From Symbiodinium microadriaticum (lineage: Eukaryota > Sar > Dinophyceae > Suessiales > Symbiodiniaceae), in assembly GCA_001939145.1 (NCBI GenBank), contig LSRX01000786.1:163899-227898 (forward strand): a stretch of DNA of 64,000 bases, written 5' to 3'. Position 1 is the stretch's first letter. Every line of letters starts with the position of its first letter. The position numbers and the translations under genes were made by a program. This document shows, one piece after another, positions 24,301 to 32,900 of this stretch. The notes below the pieces were generated by a model that saw only the letters and a program-made list of their open reading frames with translations, made no database searches and was not told where the DNA came from.

Positions 24301-27300
24301 TTATGAGCATGATCATGATCATGATGATGGCGACGCGACTGTGATGGTAATACCAATCAGAATGGAAAGTCTGACGCTAGTTACGGCAGTTGTTTAGGGC
24401 TTTCAGTCTTGGAATACATTGCCTCGAGGACAGAGTGCTGTTAAACTAACCTGAAGACCTGCAAGTCTCAAGTTGGAAGCCTATCCCGAAGCCCAACAGA
24501 TGCGAAATAAGGCTCGGGAGAGGCAGGAAGAGGTTGGAAGCCGGGCCTTGGCCGGGGTAGAAAAGGGTTTCTTTGAAGGGTTCCCGAGAGTTCCGCGAAA
24601 GTCTGGAACAGGCCGGGACAGAGTGGAGAGGCACGAAGACGCCACGGGTTGCCCTATTCATCAGACGCTTTTTTACAATCAGAATGAACGCAGAGCCGCC
24701 CAAAACAGCCAACAGAAAAGCCACTCCGACCCGGCTTGATTCGTACGCAGCATGATGAAAGGGTGCTTAGGAGGGAAGACCCACTTGAGAGATACACCCG
24801 TAGTAGTCCCCCCGAGTCCTACAAACCCAACTCCAGGATCAAATGGCAGATTTCGATGTCCGGGAAGCAAAGTGTTCTGAGCCTTCTGACCGCGATGCCA
24901 TCGAGAAGCAACTGCAGGAGTCTAGGGTTTCGGGCTAGGGGCTTGGGGGTTTGGTGTGGTTTTGTCGGTTTCCCCACAAGTCACGCCGGCAAGGTCTTAA
25001 ACCCTCCACATCTCCTTTAAACCTCCAACCCCCACCCACGATGATTCATGGGGTTCCGAGGCCCTACAGACTGTAGAACTACGTATCCGAATTTGCCCCT
25101 AAGTCACTTTAGGGTTGTAAGGAGTTCGACATGTGGGTACGTAAGGGACATACATGGATGGGCGTTTTGGTCCTGTAATAACCTTACATGTTCTCTGTCA
25201 TACAGCCCAGACTTGTTGGACAGAGACCACCACTAAACAATGAAACCAAACCTAAACCCCCTGAACCCTAAACCCTACTTAAACCATTGAACCAACGAGC
25301 TTTGCCAATAGGGAGAGAGAGAGGATCTCGCAAGCGACTAAACCATGAAGGGGTCTAGGGTTTAGGGGCCATTAAACCAATGTATTTGGGCTGGAACCCA
25401 CAAACAGGGGGGGGGGGGATGCTGTTCGTATTGTTGTTATTAAGCGCTCTTTGCATTCTGTTACATTCCTAGTTAGGGAGACCCCTGAAAGGGACCCTTC
25501 TTCAAAGGGACCTTATTGAGAGGGTCTAGACCCATACATGAGTTTTTTTTTTAAACTGGGGTTCTGTTTTTTGGATCGCGGGGATCTGGGTAAAGCATGC
25601 CTGAGAGGGCGGAAGCTTCCAGTGTTGCGCAGCCGATAGTAAGCCGCCCAGACCAATGCCAGGAGGTCTTTAGCAATTGTGACTTGCCCACTCGCCGCGC
25701 TGATGCCGTGGATGAGGGGGAGGCATCGGGTTCAGGTTGCAGCGTCTCCCCTAAGACACTAAACCCAAAACCCCTAAGCCTGCAACACCCTAAACCCTGT
25801 GTAAACCCGAAACCCTTGTTTAGGGTGTCGTTTGTTTTTGATTTTGGGTTCAGGGCTTATAGGCATTAAGGTATTGGTTTCAGGTCTTGGGTTTCGGGCC
25901 TAAGCAAGGCTGGTCCTGCCCAGCCAGTTCCCGAACCCCCCAAAACGGATGCCGAAACTCCCAACATGCATAATGCCAGGGTTCAGAGATTAGGGTCTAC
26001 CTGCACCCCAAATCACTTACCTTTTTGAGAACTTATACAAGAAATCAGAGTCAAACTCCCTAACAAGGTAGGTTGTATAGAGTCCAGGTCGGATCTAGGG
26101 TATACCTACAGCCTAAACCCTGAACCCTAAACCCTAAAACCCTAAACCCTAAACCCTAAACCCGAAAAAAAAACACCAAACCCTAAACCCTAAACCCCAA
26201 AACACCAAGCCTTAAAACCCTAAACCCTAAACCCTAAAACTCTGAAACACCAAAGCCTAAACCCCAAAACACTAAACCCTAAAACTCAAAACCCTAAAAC
26301 CCAAAACCCTAATCCCTAAAACCCCAAACCCTAAAGCCCAAAACACTAAACCCTAAAACCCTTAACCCTAAACTCTAAAACCCTGCAACCTAAAACCCTA
26401 AACCCTAAACCCTAAACCCTAAACCCTAAAACCTAAACCCCTAAAACCCTAAAGCCCTAAACCCCAAAGCCCTAAAGCCCTAAACGCTAAAACCCTAAAC
26501 CTCTCTATCACATAGAACCACAATAAGGGCAAAAATTCGTTGAATAAGGGCACATATTCGTCGAATAAGGCAAAAATTCGTTGAACAAGGCACNGCATTT
26601 TTCGTCCAACGAATTTAATGGCAAAAATTCGTTGAATAAGGGCAAAAATTCGTTGAATAAGGCACTTTTGCCTTAAAGTGCCTTATTCAACGAATTTTTT
26701 CCCAATTCGTTGCATAAGAGCAAAAAATTCGTTGAATAAGAGCAAAAATTCGTTGAATAGGGCACTTTTGAGGCAAAAGCGCATTGTTCAACGAATTTTA
26801 GTCCTTATTCAACGAATTTCGGCAAATTCGTTGAACAAGGTCAAAAATTCGTTGAATAACGTACTCTTAAGGCAAAGGTTTCTTATTCAACGAATTCTTG
26901 TCTTATTCAATGAATTTCTGCCAATTCGTGGAATAAGGGCAAACATTCGTTGAATGAGGCACCTTTGCCTGTAGAAGGCTCTAGGGTGGGTAGGGGATGT
27001 TACGCTGAGTTGTCTGAGCTCAAGCTAATACAGCGCGAGAACTTCAGATACATGCGCGAAGGCATTTCTAGACGAAAGGATGTGACATCCACGAAACAAA
27101 GGCGTCGTTAGTGTTTAGCCTGTTGGTGAATTACTAGAGCACTTATGATGCTTACTGTGATGCGCTATGTGAATGCGAGTCGTTAGTGTAAAGATTGAAC
27201 TTTTTATTTTCTAATGTTATGGGATTCTATGGGTGGGTGGGTGTTTTGTCTAAACCGTGAAGGTAACTCTACTTTTAAAACTGCTCGACCAGAGCTGCTG

Positions 27301-28836
27301 AACCCTAAAACCCTAAACCCTAAACCCTAAAACCCTAAACCCTACGCCCTCCACGCCCGAAGTTGCCGATGACGGAGTCACCGAGTGACGGGCCAACTCC
27401 TGGGGTCTTAGCAGGGTGTTGGGGTATAGGGTTTTAGGGTTTGGGGTTTTAGGGTTTAGGGCTTTAGGGTTTAGGGCTTTAGGGTTTAGGGCGTTGGGGT
27501 TTAGGGCTTTTTGGTTTAGGGCTTCAGAGTTTAGGTTTTAGGGTTTAGGGTTTAGGGCTTCAGGGTTTAGGGTTTTAGGTTTTTAAGGTTTACGGTTTTA
27601 GGGTATAGGGTTTTAGGGTTTAGGATTTAGGGTTTTAGGGTTTAGGGTTTAGGGTACAGGATTTTAGGGTTTAGGGTTTCAGGCTTTGGGTTTAGGGTTT
27701 TAGGATTTAAGGTATAACAGGGTTTTAGGGTTTCGGGTTTCAGGGTTTGAGGGTTTAGGGTTTTAGGTTTTAAGGTTTAGGGTTTTAGGGTTTTAGGGTA
27801 TAGGGTTTAGGGTATAGGGTTTTAGGGTTTAGGGGTTATAGGGGCTCGCGTCTTGCTTTGTGAAGGTGAAGGTTCAACGGTTCGTGCACTACCCGGCTAC
27901 CGATGATCCGTTGGACCGCTTCAATGCCTACGTTCGAGGCAGAGGGCTCTTCCGCAGGAATAATCCCTCAGCAGTTTGGCAGTAGCTAGCACTGAACTGC
28001 AAGTAGTAACCAGAGGATTATATGGCTAGTTCTCTACATCAGGGTCCCTTTCCTAAGTCCCCAATATAGTACGGCATCCTTACAAAAAAGGACCCTAAAG
28101 GAGACTCCAAGAAAAAAGAACTACCCATATGGGCACAGGCAAAGGTGAAGGGCCCGGGGTTGAGGGATTTGGGTTAGGTGCTGTTCCGAACTCGGGTCTC
28201 AGGAGTTCCCTGCTCTAGGAGATAGTGCTTTTAGGGTTTAGGGTTTAGGGTTTTGGCCTACCAGCACATTTAGACTGCCCCCCAGGGATCCTTCGTGACA
28301 TTGTCGTGATGCAGATTGGCGATGAAATCCACGTACCGTGGCCATTGTGCTTGACGGCCTGCCTACCGATGATCCTGTACTCAGCTGTGAACGTGCTGGG
28401 CTGTGACAACGGCTCTTGCGACGAATCTGCGCGGCTGGCAGGTTGTTCCTCAACGCTACAGTACATTCTGGCCCAGACGTTGAGCTGGGTACTCGTCATA
28501 TTGCTGACATTCCCACTGACCTATCCTGTAATGCTCCGCATGCTTAGATGTATTCTGTCGTTTGGCGATGCCCCGGTGCAGCGCTGCGCGGCTTTCTTAT
28601 GTTGCTTCCTGGCTTATGAGTACACCTATATGTGTGGTGGCTTGATCTTGGGCGCCTGGGTTCCTCTTGTGCAAGACTACTCCCCAACTCAGCTCATGTT
28701 TTTCCTGCTGGTGGTGATCTTGATGGTCGTCCAGTCCCTCTGCTTGTTTTACCGATGGGAAAGACAAGACCGGGAAAACCTGACATCGTGTCGCTGTGTC
28801 AAACGACAGGTCGCGACATATCAGGCAGCTCGGTAG
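18337..28836 (+). CDS. Gene A: polytopic membrane protein with TIR-like motifs (13-exon model, 584 aa)
   Basis: Exons by comparison with gene B: 18337-18394, 19765-19826, 20536-20607, 20915-20978, 21689-21719, 22543-22875, 22957-23211, 23285-23352, 23728-23774, 24837-24917, 25663-25722, 27866-27938, 28286-28836. They sum to 1755 nt and all phases agree. Donors are GT for exons 2-7, GC for exons 1, 8, 11 and 12, and GA for exons 9 and 10; every acceptor is AG. Residues 78-83 read FISHSW, 165-175 WIDRLCIHQTD and 209-214 WCNLEL, an order that recalls TIR-domain boxes. Predicted membrane segments lie near 102-124, 131-154, 228-250, 292-312, 421-440, 461-481, 502-525 and 535-556. Differences from gene B in exons 1-3 are largely silent, which supports the frame. 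The start is the ATG of exon 1; gene B has an in-frame TGA just upstream of it. An exon further upstream is possible. Function is unknown; membrane signalling is an inference from the TIR-like motifs. Confidence 0.68.
18395..20535 (+). other. Gene A introns 1-2: repeats and an A-only insertion
   Basis: Apart from exon 2 (19765-19826), this stretch holds TTTAGGG-like tracts, a CTT/TTATTG microsatellite (18751-18815) and a GC/purine-rich block (about 18815-19270) that has no counterpart in the second duplication unit. It also holds conserved non-coding sequence (19380-19760) and the TTTAGGG insertion at 20246-20292. ORFs read from the purine-rich block are low complexity and unconvincing. Confidence 0.6.
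20246..20292 (+). repeat. Inserted TTTAGGG tract with 8-bp flanking duplication
   Basis: Forty-seven bases of near-perfect TTTAGGG lie between two copies of GGCTTTGG (20238-20245 and 20293-20300). The second duplication unit has one GGCTTTGG (31548-31555) and no tract. Confidence 0.88.
20915..20978 (+). CDS. Gene A exon 4: FISHSW motif
   Basis: This 64-nt exon runs from acceptor GCGCCAG to donor G|GTCGTC. It encodes residues 65-85, including VDLFISHSWSA. The partner in gene B is 32281-32344, of the same length and differing by Glu to Asp before the motif. The motif resembles the first beta-strand box of TIR domains (D-x-F-I-S-x), which is family knowledge rather than a search result. The next exon (21689-21719) is only 31 nt and encodes RWEKFLALC plus split codons. 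Confidence 0.7.
22543..22875 (+). CDS. Gene A exon 6: two membrane segments and WIDRLCIHQTD
   Basis: This exon encodes about 110 residues: a short lead (YLNLQ), two strongly hydrophobic segments, then WIDRLCIHQTD and a stretch ending GSYFERL. It starts at AG|GTATCTG so that the preceding 31-nt exon joins in phase 2. It ends at CG|GTTGC, and the next exon restores Arg-Leu-Trp-Cys. The gene B partner 34240-34572 has identical length, and nearly all differences are silent or conservative. The following intron is 81 nt in both copies. Confidence 0.75.
22957..23211 (+). CDS. Gene A exon 7: WCNLEL motif and membrane segment
   Basis: This exon encodes LWCNLELATF, a hydrophobic segment (VLPLWLAPWLLCSILLELL) and a stretch ending KLGSRFRR. 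It is continuous here, but the homologous coding sequence in gene B is interrupted twice. It starts after CGCACAG|G and ends at CG|GTTTTGG. The following intron is only 73 nt. WCxxEL resembles the TIR box that carries the glutamate important in enzymatic TIR domains; catalysis is not shown. Confidence 0.7.
23775..24836 (+). repeat. Gene A intron 9 with GAT/GCT trinucleotide runs
   Basis: GA-AG intron. It contains (GAT)n-type runs at 24061-24095 and 24262-24330 and a (GCT)n run at 24225-24250. ORFs here give poly-Asp, poly-Ser or poly-Leu and are repeat artefacts. The rest shows no recognisable element. Confidence 0.6.
26101..26500 (-). repeat. Long CCCTAAA/CCCTAAAA array in gene A intron 11
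   Basis: About 400 bases of C-strand units including CCAAAACAC and CCCAAA variants, facing the G-strand array at 27418. Confidence 0.88.
26525..26962. repeat. Array of ATTCGTTGAA-based hairpins
   Basis: The motif ATTCGTTGAATAAGGGCAAA and its reverse complement recur many times. The best hairpin is at about 26647-26700: arms of roughly 25 bases (AAAAATTCGTTGAATAAGGC and its complement) around a short TGCCTT-type loop. Three other pairs are less exact. The same ATTCGTTGAA core appears at 61631-62040. No coding capacity is credible. Confidence 0.8.
27418..27840 (+). repeat. Long TTTAGGG/TTTTAGGG array in gene A intron 11
   Basis: Over 400 bases of mixed 7- and 8-base units with GGGTATA and GGGCTTT variants. 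Among the longest G-strand arrays in the window. Confidence 0.88.
28025..28128. mobile_element. Relative of the GGGTAGTTCTCT element in gene A intron 12
   Basis: CTAGTTCTCTACATCAGGGT to AGAACTACCC, with GTCCCCAATATAGTACGGCA in the middle matching the reverse complement of the 9105-9204 interior. Absent from intron 12 of gene B. Confidence 0.6.
28286..28836 (+). CDS. Gene A exon 13: C-terminal four-span membrane domain
   Basis: This 551-nt terminal exon encodes ILRDIVVMQIGDEIHVPWP, then four hydrophobic segments and a basic, Cys-containing tail (CRCVKRQVATYQAAR). It begins AG|GGATCC in phase 1 after exon 12, which ends CGAG|GC. The apparent Met-Met start seen when the exon is read alone is internal. 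The gene B partner 39615-40165 is exactly the same length. I do not recognise the domain by name. Confidence 0.8.
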
Positions 28837-29924
28837 TGCAGCAAGCAATTTCTGAGACTCTTTATGGGCTCTGCCTTACCCTCATCTAGTCAGTCTAGTC
28901 CTTGCCTTACATGTTTTAGGTGCCTACTAAATCACTACCAACACTACTCCTAAGGCTTTCTTTGAGCCCAACAGGTCCTAAACTCTAAACCCCGAAACCC
29001 TAAACCCTTAAACCCTAAACCCTACAAGCAACCCTACACCCTAAGCCCTGAACCCTGGACGCAAGAGAGCTCTCAAACAAAAAACCCTGAACATTCGTAA
29101 GGCAATGGGCGCCGAAAGTGGTGTGCCTTTGGCATCTTTCGAGGAATCTCCCCTCTAAGCCGACATCGGGCTGAAAAATGTGATCTAGGCTACCCTTCAT
29201 GCTAAAACGCCATGATGTTAGGCCCTAAGCCTGCACGTTGAGCATCCTTCAACCCTAAAAGCACTAAAGACACACAAAAGCCACCAACCCTAGAAGCCCT
29301 GAAAGCCCTAAATGCCCTACGGACCTTGGCAACCCCAACAGCCGTGAATACTAAAAGCCTTTACAGCCTAAGGAGCAACACGGCTTTTGTCAAATTTTGC
29401 GATCTCCTCCCGCCCCTTCTTCTAGTCTTATGTTTTGGGGGGTTGCGTTAGGGATTTTGCAGTTTAGGCTTTACAATAAAGATTAGAGTTTAGGGTTCTG
29501 CGCTCAAACCCAAAAGCCCAAAGTTCCAATTCCAAGCTTTTCTGGGCTTGCATCTTCGGTATATTCCCCCGAGGCCCTAAAGCCTAAATTGTTTTAACCC
29601 TAAGCAGTAAGCTTGTTTGAGGGCTTGGGACAGCCCACTCTGACAGCTGAAGCTTCTCGGATTTGGCATACGGCTTGAGGGCTTCATACAGAAGCCTGAG
29701 CAGCCGGCAATACTGTTCCGTGGGGTTTCTGGTTGTAAGTTGTGTATAGTATGCCAAAATCCTACCTGTGAACTAGAAATCACACGTTTCGCAGTTGTCT
29801 CTTCGCTCCCTCGCAGACCTCGAACCCTAGAGACCCGAGACCCTTTAAGCCCCCGGTTTAGGGTATATAGGGCTTGACAGCAAAACCCTAAACCCTAAAG
29901 CCTAAACCCGGAGCCTTTTGAGCA

Positions 29925-32900
29925 ATGCCACCTTCTGCGCACCGTCTCCGGCGTCCGCTCTCCTACGATAGAATCGAAGGAGGCACCTCTGACTTGCTCT
30001 AGTCGGGCTTAGAGGGTCTAAGGTGTATGGGGCTTGGGGTGCAGGGTTTTGGGGTTAAGGTTTAGGGCATAGGGTTTGGGGATTTTGGGTTTAAGGGGGG
30101 TTTAGGTTTTAGGGTTTGTCATGGTTTTGTTTGATGGCTTGGCGTATCTCTTGACGAAGAGATGTCGGAGTCTCTGGTGTTCGGCTTCTGTTGAATCCAG
30201 GGCCACCCCTACACCCTAAACCCTAAATCCTAGAGTTAAAGGGTTAGGATGCCATAGGTATCGCAGGGTTTTTGCATCCTGGCAGCCCGCAGAACTCTGA
30301 GTAAATGGCCATGGCTTCTTCTTCTACTTCTTCTTCTTCTTATTAGTCTTATTGTTATTCTTATTCTTATTGTTATTCCTATTATCCTTCTTATAGGAAC
30401 CCCTACACCCGGAAGCCCTAGACCCGAAGCCGGCTGCGGACACCAGACATCGGTAACCTCGCTTCGGCCCCCATAAATCCCGAGGCTGCGCCTAAGCCCA
30501 GGGGACTGAGGACCCGATTGGCTTTGAGAACCCGAGACTTTAGGGCTTAGGGCTTACGGGTTTTAGGGTTCAGGGGTTTAGGGTTCAGGGTTTAGGGTTC
30601 AGGGGGTTAGGGTGCTCAGACTGTCCGAGAAGAGGCAGGGGGAACTGTGCAAACAGGGAGGTAAGGCTTAGCCGCAGCATCCCCATCACAGAAGCCTGAA
30701 ACCCGAAAGGCTTTAGACCCGGAAACTTGAAACCCTTATAAGCCCTATGTAAGCCCCTAAACCCAGATCCGGGACCCGAAACCATAATATAAGGCTGCTT
30801 AGGGTCTTCTTATGAGACATTCGGGTTTTGTTGAATGACTTGACCCGAAACTACTTGTCTTAGGCTACGACTAGCGCTACGACCTTCATTATCGTTCATC
30901 TGCTTGCAGGCGGTTTCGACGTGAAGCCCTAGAACCTGAGACGCCCTGAGGTTAATGCTTTAGCGTGACCCAAGCCCTAGCACCCCAAGTTCCTGATTTC
31001 CTTCCGCACCGTAAAACCTAAAGCCCAAACCAATACCTTGCAGCGCGAAGCTCTCGGATGCAAGCAGGAGCAGTGAGTTCGCTGCGCTCCACGACAACTC
31101 TGCAGGTGCTGACCGGCTTGCTGGCTTCAACTGGGCTTCGGGTTTAGGGCTTATGGGCGTAGGGTTAGGGCTTACGGGTTTAGGGCTTAGTGTTGAAACT
31201 TGTCACAACTTTAACCACCCAACTCTGGAACGAATCTCTCGAGTCTTAGAGACCAGAAGTCTTAGCCAGCAAAACCCCCCACGGTTCAGGGTTTAGGGTA
31301 AACTTCATGTAAAACCCTGAACCCCAACTCCCTGTACCCGAAGCCCTCAAACCCTTGAGCCCTAAACCCCTAAACCCTAAAACCTACACCCTAAACCCTA
31401 AACCCCTACACCGTACACCCTAAACCCTAAAACCCTAAACCCTAAACCCTAAACCCCTACACCCTTATTAACCCAAATCCTTGAACCCTAGGCCCCAAAG
31501 CCCAGCTCTGTAAACCCTAACTCCCAGACTTCTTTTCGTTTAAAGCAGGCTTTGGGGATGATCCTAAGCCCTAGGCCCTAAGCACTCCAGGAACCAGTAC
31601 AAATATTATAGGTATTTTATGCAGGCCGCTACATGAAACCCTAAACCCTAAACCCCAAATTCAGTAAACCCTAAGCCCTAAACCCCAAATTTCAGTAAAC
31701 CCTAAGCCCCAAATTTCAGTAAACCCTAAACCCTAAACCCAGGATTTGGAATGATCTTCAACCAGGACCTTCCGACGCTCCTTTCGGCCGGTGGACTCTA
31801 CGGCATCCGATTTCCGACGTTGGAGCAGATGCGGACGGTCGGGGACACGTTGTGCCTTGGAGACTTGTAGTTCCAGTAGTTCGAGTGGGTTTAGGGTTTA
31901 GGGTTTAGGGTTTAGTTCCAGTACCGGGACCCTCCAAGTACCCTCAAATAGGGGTATATGGTCCCAAATTAAAGGTATTTAGGTTCTTTAGAGGGTAGAT
32001 GGAGGGTCTAGGTAGTTCCAGTGCTTCTAGCGTTGTTTGACTACGATTTTGACGTACGGTCTAGTTCAGGGTCTCAGGGTTTAGGAATAGGACGCATCTC
32101 AATTTACGGTCTCTGGGCTAGGATCCTAGGTGCAAGAGATTTGAAGCATCAGCAAAGAAGCAAAGTCGTGCAGCACGTCCCAACAATGTGGTCGTGTTTT
32201 CCATCGCCTGACGGAAGTATCAGAATCAGAAGCCTATGAAGCCATATAGCGGCATGGCTTATCATCCTCCGTTGCGCCAGAGGTTCGGCGCATCTGTGGA
32301 GACAGACAGCGTGGACCTCTTCATCAGTCATTCTTGGAGCGCAGGTTATCAGGGCTTCAAGTTGAAGGTTTATACACCAGGACCCTCCAAGTACCCTCAA
32401 ATAGGGGTATATGGTCCCAAATTAAGGGTATTTAGGGTCTTCAGAGGGTAGATGGAGGGTCTAGGCAGTCATGAACCCACCAGGGTTGGGGTTCAGGGTT
32501 TTACGTAGAGTTTAGGGGTTAGGGTTTAGTTTAGGGTCTTCTTTAGGGTGTAGGGTTTAGTTTAGGGCTTAGTTTACGGTTTAGGGTTCATGGTTTAGGG
32601 TTTAGGGTTTGGTTTAGTTTAGGGTTTAGGGACTCAAAAGCCCTGGAGCTTCGAAGCTCAAAGCCCTATGCCCCCTTAGCCACAAAGCTCAGCCTGAACT
32701 CCGAGCCGTTTTGCCGATGGCCTGATTATGGAGCCCTGGATCTACCAGGACACCCCAAGTAAACCGCACTTAATAGTGGGTATTTAGGGGGTATATTACA
32801 GAACCGGCGTATCTCACCCTGCCCTGCCCTAAACCCAATGCCCTAGACACCCCAAACCATTAAAGCCTAAACCTTTATGTAGTGGTTCACAGGTGCCTAC

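Larger units (their letters stand above)
25723..27865 (+). repeat. Gene A intron 11: C-rich telomere-like array, hairpin array, G-rich array
   Basis: The GC-AG intron is 2143 nt, against 955 nt in gene B. It contains a CCCTAAA/CCCTAAAA array (26101-26500), an array of ATTCGTTGAATAAGG hairpins (26525-26962), a 27297-27345 CCCTAAA tract and a long TTTAGGG/TTTTAGGG array (27418-27840). The single N is at 26594. Confidence 0.75.
17905..29170 (+). repeat. Tandem segmental duplication, unit 1
   Basis: This unit starts at a stretch beginning TTAGAGTTTAGGGTTCTGCG that recurs near 29484. Homology continues through gene A to a downstream block near 29097-29170, whose partner lies near 40280-40345. The offset between matching points drifts between roughly 11.2 and 11.7 kb because of insertions and deletions. 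Exons and many short intron ends are nearly identical, while long intron interiors (23.8-24.8, 25.7-27.8 kb) are unrelated. Confidence 0.85.

Noticed and set aside
26525-26962. CRISPR-like array of short repeats
   Set aside because: Repeats occur in both orientations as hairpins, spacers are not unique sequences of uniform length, and the DNA is eukaryotic.
28306-28836. Stand-alone 176-codon gene starting at Met-Met
   Set aside because: Conserved ILRDIV codons precede the Met, an AG acceptor lies just upstream, and exon 12 joins in phase in both copies, so it is a terminal exon.
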